A stretch of 64,000 nt of DNA from assembly GCA_012934845.2 (NCBI GenBank), contig WNNJ02000834.1:1-64000 (forward strand). Reading direction: 5' to 3'. Position 1 is the stretch's first letter. Each line of letters begins with the position of its first letter. The position numbers were made by a program, and so were the translations under genes. Positions 21,738-33,396 of this stretch are shown here, one piece after another. Below the pieces are notes generated by a model. It was not told the origin of the DNA and made no database searches. It was given only the letters and a program-made list of their open reading frames with translations. The stretch comes from Pomphorhynchus laevis. Its lineage: Eukaryota; Acanthocephala; Palaeacanthocephala; Echinorhynchida; Pomphorhynchidae.

Positions 21738-24188
21738 ATGGGAAGTAATCAAGGGCCTTTTTCACTGAATATCCTTCAGTGGAATTCGGGAGGTGCTTCC
21801 GCCCTTAGCCTTCTATCTGGTAGAGATGCAGATGTTATAGTCCTTCAGGAGACGCGGTCTATCCGTCTCCCCCAGGATATTACTCGATTTATCCCTAAGC
21901 ACATCTACACCTACATTACTCCTTACATAACACCCCTCACTCCTCTTCATCTCAAGGTCTTTTAACCCTAGTAAAAAGCTCATTAAGATCATCCCTCCTA
22001 TTAAACTATTCTTGTCCAGCCCTGTCTTGTTTAGCTGTTTCACTTTGTAAGAATGGTAAACGTATCAGCATAGCCAATATCTATATTAGGCCAGGGGAAA
22101 TTCACAAGAACCGTGATCTCCTGGACCGTATCTTGGGTAGTGGCTATGACATGTTACTCGGTGACTTCAACGACAGAACTGGTCGTTGGATTAATGCAGC
22201 ACTCCGCAGAGCCAGGAACGATTACCTTATTCACAAACCACCGTCCCCAACTTTTCATTGCTCAACAACTAATTCTCTCCTCGACATATTACTGCTTCAT
22301 AAGATGTGGTTGTTGAAACCCATCTGCACTGAGCAGTCGCGCCAAAAACAGACCATCTCTCATGACCTAATTCGTTGGCGGATAGAGGAACGATACGTTG
22401 CTTAGAAGGAGGTTTCACTTTGATCCCATCAGAGTGGCTTTCTTTCAGGCAGCTATCCAACTCTTCCCCAGAATTGGTAATGAGAGTTTGACCGAATTTA
22501 ATTCCTACCTCTCATCGCAAGCTACCGCGTTTCTTTCGACTACCTATAAAGGTCATATTTACAATCCCACTCCAACAAAACTCAAGGTTTTGGCTAAAAT
22601 GCTACGTCTTCCCAATGTCTCTGTTTCCGCCAGGCAGGCCATCTCGAATGAATACTGGAGCACTAGATATAGGTTCCAGCTGAGCAGGGATAAGGCGAAC
22701 ATCGCTCACCTTAACCCTTCTCAGTCTTCCTTCTGGAAGATATTCAAGAAGGAGAAGTTTGTCTGTTGGAAGGATAGAGCTTTGGGTTGGATTGGTAGTA
22801 TAGGCCTTGACAAATGTTTTGAAGGAGTCACTATTCCTTACATAATTATGGAGCCACTCAATCTCCCCAACCAATCCCGCCTTGGAGTGACTTCAGGAGT
22901 AGGGACTTATCTGTTACAGATATCCTTAACTCCTGGGGACCACTCCCGGGCACCTCCAAATCCGACGCGCCACTCACCACTCGTGTCTGTCAGCTTTTGA
23001 CATACAGTCAGAGAAAGGAGGTCGCCATCACAATGCTACTAGCCTCCCCGTCTGACATAGCGGACATCAACATCAGCCGTCGAGTTTTTTACCTAAAAAG
23101 AGATTAATTACTTGTCCAAAAGATCTGCGGCCCATCTCGATTCAAAACGCTCTCATATCCATCTACGAGAAAGCGCTTGCGCGTAGAATCCGCGTTCATT
23201 TATGTAGGCGTAATTTGATCCCACCGAGTTTTCATGGGTTTGTCAAAGGGCGCTCGGTCCATTCAGCAATTGGTGAAGTGCATCAGTTTTGTCAGGATAA
23301 TAGTCATCAGCTTGCTGTGGCTGTTTTTCTTGATTTTTCAGCTGCATTTGACCGGATCTCCATTCCCTTCGTTATCTCCTCTCTCAGGTCCCTCGGGTTG
23401 CCTGCGAGAATTGTTAACAGGGTGGAGATATTGTTGTACACCAAGCGGTTCTACTATGAAGACGACCCTGATGCGCGTCAGTTCTACCCTATTACAGGTG
23501 TACCTCAAGGATCCCCACTTTCTCCTATCTTATATCTTGCTGCATCCATTGTATTATTCAAGAATTTTAAACGTGATCAACATCTAGTGGTATATGCTGA
23601 TGATACCACAGCCTTGTTCTCTGGACGTAGGTGCAAAGATGTAATTTCTGACATCAGCCGTTTCTTTTTAATCAGTTGCCCCCATCCAATCTTATTTTAA
23701 ACTCCTCTAAATCACAGGTGGTAGTCTTTAATGGCGTTCCTGCCACCAAAAAGAAACTTAAGAGACTAGCACTCTCTGCACTCTCCTCCATTTTGCAGCA
23801 TTAACCACTCCCCATCTTCACGAGTCGAGTAAAATATCTGGGGTTCACCGTTACGGTGAATTGGTCGGCGAAAGCTGACCTGGATAGACTTAAACGTATC
23901 CTGAAGAAAGCTAGGTGGGCTCTGAAACGGGCCCAGCATCTGTCACTGAATGGGATAACCCAAGTGCGCCTCTGGGGTACTTGGGCTATCTCGGGATTAG
24001 TCTTCTTCTCACGAGGACGTCCCCCAGAACAAAGACTAAGGTTTCTCAAGCTCCTCATCTCGAGATTACCAACCATAGTCCGCCTTGACTGGACCCTTAG
24101 GTGTGTGAGAGACCCCGAATGGTTCAGTCAGAGGGCGGCGCGCTGGTGTGGCCGAGGGGCTCAGATCCCTCTGGACCTGAGGCCGTGA
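21738..24188 (+). pseudogene. family A1 ORF2, endonuclease/reverse transcriptase, broken
   Basis: Starts MGSNQGPFSLNILQWNSGGA. Endonuclease boxes are DVIVLQETRS, LLGDFNDRTGRW (about 22150) and SHDLIRWRIEE. RT boxes are FVKGRSVHSAIGE, FLDFSAAFDRIS, GVPQGSPLSPILY and VVYADDTTALFSG (about 23215-23640). The C-terminal region (VNWSAKADLDRLKRILKKARW) ends at the stop at 24186-24188. Several frameshifts interrupt the first half, so this copy cannot make a full protein. The intact version is A3. Confidence 0.85.
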
Positions 24189-24311
24189 ATATAAGTTGAA
24201 GATTTCAAAATACACGTCGTGAACAGCTTCTATTTAAAGTTTTCTTTTGCATGTTTTTGTTTCTTAAGTTTTTATCAGTTATATAGTTATTAATAAAACC
24301 CTTACTTACTT

Positions 24312-24333
24312 ACGATATCAATAACGATATCAA
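24312..24333 (+). repeat. right target-site duplication of A1, doubled
   Basis: acgatatcaa follows the (ttac)n tail at 24312-24321 and is repeated at 24324-24333. Confidence 0.7.
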
Positions 24334-24545
24334 TAAAAGCAACCAATCAACTCCCAACAAAGTATACAGTTATAGTACATTCATATGACTCATGGAATTG
24401 TACAAAGCAAAATTAAGTACAATAAGTCTAAAAATTGCAAGAGTTTATTTAATACTTAATATTAGTAGCAACCGGACTAATATAAAGGATTTACATCTTT
24501 TAGCAGTTAAACATATTATTTAAAAAATCACTATGTTTTCAAATT

Positions 24546-25270
24546 AATCGTTTTTTTCAACCGAGTCGGCTGTCTCAGTTTTATCGTCCTCTGCACTATC
24601 ATCAGTTGTTGTATCCTCATTGCTCTCGTCATCTACATAAGTTCCATCATCGGTTTCTTCGTTTACGTCTTCTTTTCATCCGCTTCAACATCCACATTCT
24701 CGTCTGTGTCATTATGTATTGTCTCTGATGATTGTTCTTGCCTGTCACTTACAACTGAGACAATTTCACTAGTTTCGTCGTTGATAACATTCTCGTCTTC
24801 GTCTAGTTGATCTGCTCATCCAGCCGTCGTTTCTCCTGACAACGCATCGATGCCATTCTCAGTCGATTTCATCAAGAAAGGATCTTCCGCTCCATCCATG
24901 ACGTCTTCATCTAACCGGACTTGGTCATAATCGTACAACATTCCTTGTTCGCCTGTATCGTGAACTTCCTCTTCTGTCTGGGCAGCGGACGCGGCAATTA
25001 TTGCCTCGAGCATTAGTGCCACATTGGCCCTTTAAACAGCAGCGCTTATACTCTGTATGAGGAATGAAACTGCGCGCTGGTCTGCAATGACCCGACCTAG
25101 CTTTTTTCAAAATCCTGGAAGAAACAGGTAGCCGAAGGACCAAATGCTCCAAGTGTCTCGATAGCTAATGGAACAAATGAGTATTGAGTATAATCCGTTG
25201 AGACACATCATGTGCTATCGATGGTACGAGTAATGCGACTTCTTTTAGCGCGTTTGGACATGTAAAGTCC
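24546..25270 (-). pseudogene. broken coding region with long acidic tail, unrecognised
   Basis: On the minus strand a FVPLAIETLGAFGP motif (25137-25176) resembles the C-terminal signature of some LINE-type RT proteins. It is followed by ANVALMLEAIIAASAAQ and a run of about 130 residues rich in D and E (for example QLDEDENVINDETSEIV, then VDDESNEDTTTDDSAEDD), ending at a stop near 24546. One in-frame stop and one or two frame changes break it. I do not recognise the acidic tail; it may be a LINE end fused to, or lying next to, a dead host gene. Confidence 0.4.
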
Positions 25271-25410
25271 CATACCAAGAGCCTTTTTATTTAATTTTAA
25301 ATAAAAAGACAGGCTGTAATATTTATAAAATCTATCATCACGGTATAGCCACCTGGCGTATTGATTGTACAATTAAAATGTACACTATGATCACGGTTAT
25401 CGCTTATTAA

Positions 25411-25610
25411 GATAAAGAATGATTGGAGCTGGATCAAAAGGGGATATTTTATTTGATATTTCGCTAGCCTCTGTTAGCATTTTCTGAAAATTACATAACA
25501 ATAGAGAATCAGAAAATTAAAGCAATTTTCTGAAGATGCTAACAGAGGTCAGTGAAATACCAAATAACATTTACATCCTTTCTTTGATCCAGCTCCAATA
25601 ATTCTTTATC
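25411..25610. repeat. 200-bp hairpin with hammerhead-like boxes
   Basis: ataaagaatgattggagctg at 25411-25430 pairs with its complement ending at 25610, and the arms match with mismatches over about 90 bp. The right arm reads ctgaagatgctaacag then gtcagtgaaat (about 25543-25570), and the left arm on the minus strand reads gctaacagaggctagcgaaat. The order CTGAnGA, short stem, GAAA is that of a hammerhead core. Confidence 0.65.
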
Positions 25611-25841
25611 AAAAGAATAATTCTAATGATGAATTTTTAGAACACTCAAAAGAAATAAATTTTCAGAATATAAATACGTACGATTTTTGTCAACATATTT
25701 TATGTTATTTGAAAATTAAAAATGATGCTAAATAAATTTCTTTATAATTAAATAATAAATATTAAATAACAATAAATAATTATAAGATTAAATAGTTTGA
25801 TAATAAATACTAAACCCATAATCTTTTTCCATTTCAAATAT

Positions 25842-26113
25842 GTAGTTATTACAGGAACAAAAAAGCAGAAATTATCCTTTATTTGATAAAAAATTCTATA
25901 TTTCGATAGCTCCTGCTATCATCATCGGGATTACTATAAAATGTTTCAGTATGCGGGGCACATCAATGCCTGTATTTTTGTATAAATGTTGAATACACAA
26001 AATTTGTGAAACATTTTATTGTAATCCTGATGATGATAGCAGGAGCTATCAAAATATAGATTTTTTTATCAAATAAAGGATAATTTCTGCTTCTTCGTTC
26101 CTGTAATAACTAT
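25842..26113. repeat. 270-bp hairpin with hammerhead-like boxes
   Basis: Arms of about 95 bp, nearly perfect (tagttattacaggaac against gttcctgtaataacta at the outer ends), surround a loop of about 75 bp. Each arm carries gatgatgatagcaggagcta in the same sense relative to the arm: minus strand 25930-25899 and plus strand 26039-26066. A 6-bp stem (gatagc/gctatc) with the loop agga is followed by gaaat in one arm and aaaat in the other. It is probably an inverted pair of Penelope-like ends. Confidence 0.75.
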
Positions 26114-26214
26114 AAATTATAAGATTAATATAGAATTTAAATAATTTATATCGAGTTAATTTAAAATTAAAATTAAGAAAGTCAATTTTTATTAGCTGAA
26201 TAATAAATAACAGA

Positions 26215-27600
26215 CTATGTATCAGAATAAGGATTAGAGGCCATCAGGAGGAACTGCTATGCTATCAGGTTTCGGCCCTATTAATCCACCAAACATAGCA
26301 TCGATGTCAAATACATGTTAATAACTTATTTCCTCTGATTAAATTTGATTATCTTGTGTATCTTATTATAATACAAAGTATATTATTATCCATCCATAAA
26401 AATTTTCCGCTAATGATTTTAAATTTATTTTTTATATTATTGTGTAGATTTATATATTTTATTATTTTCTGTTCTATTTTATTTTAATAACAACCTAGTT
26501 TAAAATATGTATCTATTAAATTATTTAAATGATTTTGAAGAAAGCCAATATCATTACATATTGTTGCAATTATTTAAAATTTCATTATTTAATGTATTAT
26601 ATTTTATATTATATGGTATGCATGAATGCTCATGCAAAAATGTTTCTTGTAAATTTAAATATGTCATCTTTACGATATAAATTAATAGTAGTTTTAGTTA
26701 ATGTTAATTTAATGTTCATATCTAGATATACACCTTCTTTATCATTAATATTGGTTTTATTAAGAATGAGGCTACTTGAATAAATTTGTTCGCTTATTGA
26801 ATAAAAACTATTAGAGTTAAATATATATCATCAATATATCGAAATATATATATTTCATACCTTTATACAATTTAAACTTATTTTTTAAACAGTTATGAAC
26901 AAATTCATACTCTATAAAGCTTAAAAATAAGTCAGCTATAATTGGGCTACTATTACCTCCCATTTGAACACTTTTTATTTGTCTAAATATATAATTCCCT
27001 ACCTTTAAATAATTTTGATTTATTAAAATATTTAAGAATTCTAATAATTAAATTTTATCCATATATTTATATTTACTTGATGGTTAAATTTTTGTTAGAT
27101 AGGCGTTATAATTATTATAACATATATATGTATATCTTTTTCCGAATATAAGGTTAATTAATTTTACTAACGCTTCTTTAATATCTACTAAATCTAGATT
27201 TGTATAAAGCGTACTAAAATCGTATGTATTTATATTTTGAAAATTTATTCCTTTTGTCTGTTCTAAAAATTCTTTTGTAGAATTAATACTGAAATAGTGT
27301 TTTATACCAGTATTAATTTCGATTACCTTGCAATATTTTTTAAAATGTGCTTTAATTACTTTAAGTATTTTATTCATATAGACAGAAAGTGGTTTTAATG
27401 TACATTTAAACGCACTACATATGAACCTAGGTTTTATTGGATTTTTATGTAATTTTGGATTCCAATATAATATAGGTATAGTTTTATTATCTGATTCAAC
27501 CTTTATACTTTTTTATTCAATATTGTACAGTTACTTGAGAAGTCAGGTATTCTAGAATTTCTTGAAATCTTGGCAATGATGATTTTTAGGTATGATCAAG
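26215..27600 (-). mobile_element. Penelope-like element relic, RT palm and thumb
   Basis: On the minus strand, NTYDFSTLYTNLDLVDIKEAL (27150-27240) and then QMGGNSSPIIADLFLSF (about 26920-26980) are the RT boxes typical of Penelope-like elements (YDFSTLYTNIP and MGxxxSPxxAxL). A degraded palm box follows, then the thumb (IPYNIKYNTL type). The copy is degraded with many breaks and no intact GIY-YIG domain. Its end region, 26215-26790, is repeated at 38222-38815. Confidence 0.75.
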
Positions 27601-28239
27601 AATAAATATTTCTGTAAATAACAGAAAAGAAACAATGTTATGTAGGTACAAGCAACGCGAATATTTTTGATTTCCGGATGGAGGACGGCATATCATATAA
27701 TAACCTTCTAGCAAATTAATTGAAGACATTTAAAAAATTATATTTTAATTTAAATAAGTTATTGTGCTTTAAAAATGTGTAGCAGCAAAACATTTTTTTA
27801 AACAAAACAGCAAAACATTTAATATTAATAATAAAAAACAATAAATTATTGTTACTAGATGAAATAGTGTGTTATACAAAACATTGTAATTAAATTCGTA
27901 TTATTAAAATTCAGATATTTCTTAAATGATTGGAATGATACCTTAATATTTTTATTATGTAACTCAGCACTCTATTACCGAAAATTTGGATAAAAAAACA
28001 TCATTTTTACACCATGTCAATTATTACTATATTAGTTATATTAATTTTATATATAATTGAAAGCATATTAGTATTTACCTTACAAACAATCGTCATCAGC
28101 ATAGTTAAATATTCTTACTTTTTTTAGTTTTATTACAAATTTAGAACAATATTTTAAATAAGGCGTTAAACAAAATCTAATATGACTTTGAAAATAAAAA
28201 GACATCATAAGTAAACAAATAATAAGAATGATAATGATA
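27601..28239. other. AT-rich intergenic, no gene seen
   Basis: No coding region or clear repeat structure can be supported. Confidence 0.45.
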
Positions 28240-29050
28240 AATGTCTATAAATATAATCGGATGCTTGTACTTTCCAAAAGACATTTCACTTGTTTGAGGG
28301 TTTTTCCAAAATATTCCCATTAACCAGCCTTGTAAAACTCATAGAAGAATCGTCCTTCATTCCGATAATTTGTAAAAAACTATCTGTCATATCGTCTCTG
28401 GAAGCGGCAATGAAAAATTACAACCAATATTAGGGTCCAACGAATTATGAGCGTCTAAAAATATCTTTCTGATCTTTTTATTTTTAAGTTTCATCATGAC
28501 TTTTCTCTCCAATAAATTTCTGATCGTACTTTTGTACATTAGCAACATTTCCCACATAACGCCATTTTAAAATCAAAATTTACGTATTTAAAGATGTCTT
28601 TAAATAGCTGTATTATGAGGAATTGCCTTTGTTCAGGTGGACGATTTCTCGCATAAAACGTTAACGCTAGTCCATAAAATGTTTTACAAATATTGATTCA
28701 TTCTTCATGAGACGCATTTAATTTATAAGCCCTTTTAGAATGACATAATCCTTTTTGGAAAAGGTTCTTCGCTAAAACCATGTCTTCTACTAAAGTTTGT
28801 TTGTAAAATAACTACCTAGTATTATCATATACTTTTTCTCAATTTTTCCTCATAAGTCGTTACCAAGCTTGTGTATTTTTCATATTAAAGGTGATATATT
28901 TTGTTTTTGATAGATTTAACATTAAACCCAACTGTCTTGCTCTTAATTGTATAATTTTAATGGAAATAGTAACATGAGCTTTAAGTTTAATCAAATCGAT
29001 CGTTCATCTATGAAATACAAGGAAAATGTCATCTGCGAAAACACAACAGT

Positions 29051-30416
29051 CTATTTTATCACTTTCATCTTCTTAACTAGATGTAATGTAGCTAAAGTAA
29101 ACAGTATAGGCAACAGAGGTGAGCCCTGAGGTACTCCCTCTATTATAAATATCCTCTCATCGTTAAAGCTATCTATCTTAGCTGATCTCGATTTGATTGC
29201 CCAAAATGTCCTGAACACAAGGTAAGAAGGAATATTAAGTTTAATCACTTGTTCAGATATGCACTTGTGAATAAATGTATTAAAATCCGACATGAAGTCT
29301 AAAGAATATATTATTTTTGAAAGTTTATTTTTCGTCAAGATATTTTGGATGTCTTTAGCTGTCATGCTTGAACTTTTCCCTCTTTGAAAACAAAAGTTGT
29401 TCTCATGAAATAAATTTTTATTCCACAACAATTCTGATATTTTGCGGGTGATAGCCCTTTCATAGAACATATTTAAACTGTTAGATTTCGTCATCGGGCG
29501 AATGTATTTTGGTACTTTATGATATTTGATTTCGAGAGAAGAATAATATTACCCTGGTCGATATTTTTCCAACACTGACAATTTTCCTAAAGATGAATTC
29601 AGCTATGTGTTTTGGGCCAAGCTGCTAATATATCCTCGATAACAATGTCATCATTTTTACATAGCGTTTTTCCAAATTATAAACCCACAAGGGAGCTTCT
29701 TCTTGTGAAACAGTACCCAGATTTTTAGTGTGGTAATCAAACATCTTTCTCATTACTTCTATCTCTCCTTCTTTGGCAATTCATTGCTTCGCCCTACATT
29801 TCCAGTTTATATATTTATTTTGTTTTATTATACTCCGTCAAGGTTTAGAATATTTTGCTTCGGATTTAATCTTCCTAATATCATCTAATAACGTTTCTTT
29901 CTCAAATAGCATATAAGTCCGCTCGATTTCTTCTTTGTCTCAGTTGTGTTTTATAGACCATAATTTTCTCTTTATTTTCATACTTCGATTAAATGTTTTT
30001 GGGGAACGTGGAACATTTTTGTAGAATTTGTTACTGCATTTCCTAATTGTATTGGAAAAAAGTTATCGAAGACTAAGATTTTTTGTCTTATCCAGTTTAT
30101 CAAGCCTTGAACTTACTTCCTTGTTAAATTTTCTAGTTGCTTACAATTTAGGAGAAAATCTGTCTTTATAGATTTCTTGTCAGGTCCATCCCTATTTTAC
30201 TGTCATGTGTCCCCAATCGTGAACCCCAAAATCTATATTCTCTTTCCAAATCAATTTCAATATATTATTAGGGAGTGAGGAAATAACCAGATTTATAGTA
30301 GTTCGTGTATGCCTAGTATTTAAAAATTTACAGGAAGCAGGTAAATCTAACGTAATTCGATTGATCAGTACTTTTTCACAAAAAGATCCATCTTTGTTAT
30401 TAAAATCTCCTACCAT
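29051..30416 (-). pseudogene. family C1 ORF2 relic (endonuclease and RT)
   Basis: The endonuclease piece at 30192-30416 contains GDFNNKDGS. The RT piece at 29051-29494 begins MTKSNSLNMFYERAITRKIS, continues with SLDFMSDFNTFIHKC (the motif equivalent to LDFSAAFD) and reaches EGVPQGSPLLPILF. Between them the frame is lost. Confidence 0.75.
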
Positions 30417-30835
30417 TCAATGAGGATTTAAGTTGTCTATGTGTCTTAAACCACGAGCTACCCTATTCTGTTCCTGTTTTTTCGCAATAAATCCGAGTTT
30501 AATGTATATCTACACTAATAGAGCCCTCAAATTTCCAATCAATATTTTTACTCCAAGGGCCACACCCCAAAATTATTCAATAAAAAATCAAAACAAGGAA
30601 ATAATTTCTTATTAGCCATCGTTACTAAAGTGGTCCCATTCTTTTCCACTGTTCGTAATGCATTCATAAGAATCAGCAATTTTATGAAAATCCATCTTCA
30701 GTAAAAAAAGCTCGATCTGGTTTCTTGCAACAATAAAATATCAGGACAAACTGTATCAAGCAAGCACCCCACATTCTTTACAGAAACACAATTCCAACCA
30801 ATCAAATTTAAGTTTCAGCTAGTGTAGACAATTCA

Positions 30836-31572
30836 TCAAAGGAGAGATCTAACAACCTTAATAATCGTCCTATCTTGCTCGTCTATAATCTTATTATTGT
30901 GCGCATTATTTTTTCCTTTGTCTATATGCTCAGCTCTCACTGCTTGCAAATTATTAATGTAATGTTGTAGGTTTTTAGAGATAATAATGTTACTTTCTGC
31001 TCCTACGTTCCTAGACTTACAAAATATAGATTCCAAATCCTCAATTTTCTTAGTAAGAACACGAATAGCATCATTTAATTTGATAATCATATTCTGTTGC
31101 GATAAGATTATTTGCTCCAGTTCTGTCGTGTGATCTGTGGAATTCGTCAAAACCACACCCCAATATTCTTAACATAGATCGAGAACTATGGAGCATCGAA
31201 CCCATTATGAAAAAATCATGATGCTGTCGATAAAAGGTTCTTCAAGTGATTTTTTGCTGCTACCTTACTGTACTTTAAAGGCGATGATTCGATCCGACTA
31301 ATTTTTTTGCATACGTCAGAAACTCTATGCATATGTTATCATCGGATTTATGCTTGGGTTCGCTATGTTCACGCTTAACTATGTTCTAAGTAGTACATGC
31401 CACTAATTTGTATACCCGTACAATGAACACAATGTAAATCACACTCTTCACACATTGAAAAGTAATGTCCAAATTTTTGGCAATGAAACCGAATCATATC
31501 CTTAAATCGTAGCATATCCTCCTTGCTCACTTCAATAATCACTGCCTTATCCCTTAACCACGATATCTTCAC
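30836..31572 (-). pseudogene. family C1 ORF1 relic (zinc knuckle and coiled coil)
   Basis: Two open pieces, 31375-31572 and 30836-31156. The first holds a run of Cys/His at CCHC-like spacing. The second is a helical, heptad-like segment followed by a Lys/Asn-rich stretch. The pieces lie in the ORF1 position, upstream of the endonuclease. The frame is broken between them. Confidence 0.6.
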
Positions 31573-32129
31573 TTACATTACAATACACACTTAAATTGAG
31601 AACATAATTCCGCTATTTCCTAGATTGGTTACGTAAGACGGAATATTCTTTATCATTCCCAGTACTCTTAATGGCTTATCATGTACGATAACTCCTTTCA
31701 TTGGAACAACTAAGGTTTTATAGTCTTTTTTATTTTCTCTTAGAAGAAGGCATTTTTTGTAATATATCCTTTATTATGAACTTATTTAAATAAAATTTCG
31801 TTAGATCTAAATTTTGACTTCCACTTTACATGTTCAACTTGCCATTTTTAGCTGCATATTCGTTCTCAAACTGTCAAGTGATTAACAAATTGTCGTTTTT
31901 ATCGGTCTTAGTACTATTAATGCTTTATCACTTAAACATTTATCTGAAATACCTGATGCCTAAAGTAGATAAAGTCCGTCTTCTTCCTTAAAGTTGCTAT
32001 GATGATCCAAGGTATTCTTTCTGAGTTTAAATGGGAGCTTTTATAACCCTTTTCAATATTAACATCCTGCAAATCTTCCAGACTGTAATTTATTCTCCGC
32101 TTATTACTGTTACTGATAATAGTTGCCGC

Positions 32130-32143
32130 AGTATGTGAAAAAT
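32130..32143 (+). repeat. left target-site duplication of A2
   Basis: agtatgtgaaaaat, repeated exactly at 35984-35997 after the (ttac)n tail of A2. Confidence 0.9.
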
Positions 32144-32160
32144 ATTACGCATTGCACAAA

Positions 32161-33362
32161 ATGAGTAAATTTAGCATGTCGGAGCGTTCAAAGAACTCAA
32201 TGAAAACTAATTTTCCTGCCAATGCAATAAACGAGGTAAGTGGAGATTTAGCTTCTCTTGAATATATTCCGGAGGGTGAACTTCCCCGGTACCAAAATTA
32301 TCCAACCTCGTGATTATCAGACTTTTGGTGCCTCTGGAAAGGCAGAACATGTTCAATGTTTTTATAAGAGGCTTTGCCGATCGATTTAAAAAAGGATATT
32401 GTTCAATGCGATTAAATATTATGAATCTGAGATTAAAATCTCATTATGCACTTCTGATCTGGCAATGTCGTACGTCGACTACTTTAAAAAAAGCATTCGG
32501 AACAAGATATAATTGCTTCCAAACCAATCCTGGCAACAATAAAGATAAATAATATGCCCACATTAATTTCAGAAGAAGATATATCAGCCCTAGAAACTAA
32601 TTACAAAATCTCTAACGTGCGCTTTATAAAAGGGATTAAAGGCTTCCCAATTCCCGTGGCGTTCTGCAATGCCCCGGTTGATGAAGCTCTAAAACTATCG
32701 ATTTCGACATGCAATCCTTTTATGGGGTATAATTTGAGATTTTCAATAATCGAAACCGACTCACTAACGTACCCTCACTGCAACGATTGTCATCTGTGGG
32801 GCATTGGTCCACTGGATGTTCTTTACCACATAAGTGCGGCGTGTGTGGTACAACTGCTATACATCCTGAGAAGTGCGAAAGTAAGTCATTTTGCGCAAAC
32901 TGCGATGGTGAGCACCCCGCATGGTCAAAAAAGTGTAAAATCTTTAAGGCGTACCAAAAGAGACACAGGGGTGTGACAGCAAAACCGACTAGCTTCGTGG
33001 AAGCTATCTCGTCTAACAAGAAAGACGATAGGATGCTGGATACGGAAATCCTGAAACTTATTGAAATGCAGCATCAGGCATCAATGATTCAACTTGAAAA
33101 ATTGGTCCAAAAATTAATGGGTCAATTAGCGGAATCTTTCAGTTCTCCTCCTTCTGGGAAGACCAACAATATTAGGAAGCCACCAAAATCTAAGAAACGA
33201 AACGGGTCAGCGCTGAGCATAGCCGCTCTGAAGCTTGCTCGGAAGAATTCGATCTGGGCTATGGCTAACGAGGGAAATGAAGATATCGCCCGTGGGCAAG
33301 CGACTCCATTTGTCGTGACGGGAAGCGGTAAAGGCGACCTTTCCGCCTCTAGTTGCGACTAG
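32161..33362 (+). pseudogene. family A2 ORF1, frameshifted
   Basis: Begins MSKFSMSERSKNSMK and ends at the natural stop at 33360-33362 (SGKGDLSASSCD). It contains the same three CCHC-like knuckles as A1 and the same missing nucleotide inside the first knuckle (after CNDCHLWG, near 32800). Additional breaks lie in the first third (near 32280-32550). The C-terminal Lys-rich stretch (KPPKSKKRN) is complete here. Confidence 0.85.
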
Positions 33363-33396
33363 GTGGAGGGCGTCCCACTTTGGTAAGACTCACGCA

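Larger units (their letters stand above)
20528..24311 (+). mobile_element. LINE family A copy A1, full length, inactive
   Basis: 3.8-kb non-LTR retrotransposon bracketed by a 10-bp target-site duplication. It has a leader of only about 15 nt, ORF1 (20543-21703), a 34-nt spacer, ORF2 (21738-24188), about 120 nt of 3' UTR and a short (ttac)n tail. The zinc-knuckle ORF1, APE-type endonuclease plus RT without an RNase H, and simple-repeat tail place it in the I/Jockey group; a finer clade is not certain. It is close to A2 in sequence and shares a defect in ORF1 with it. Confidence 0.9.
28240..32129 (-). mobile_element. LINE family C copy C1, old, near full length
   Basis: Minus-strand LINE related to family A. 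ORF1 is at about 32120-30840, with a zinc-knuckle-like stretch HCQKFGHYFSMCEECDLHC (31375-31572) and a coiled-coil-like part ELEQIILSQQNMIIKLNDAI (30836-31156). The endonuclease is at about 30800-30190, with MVGDFNNKDGSF and FGVHDWGHM. The RT is at about 29500-28300, with GVPQGSPLLPILF and CVFADDIFLVF. The 3' end lies near 28240 in a short tcattatcatt-type tail. Many stops and shifts show considerable age. Confidence 0.8.

Noticed and set aside
26215-26345. Possible permuted hammerhead (GAAA before CTGATG, closed by a GGATTA/TAATCC stem) at the end of the Penelope-like relic
   Set aside because: Only 22 nt separate the boxes, too few for two further stems, and the second copy does not keep the CTGATGA box.
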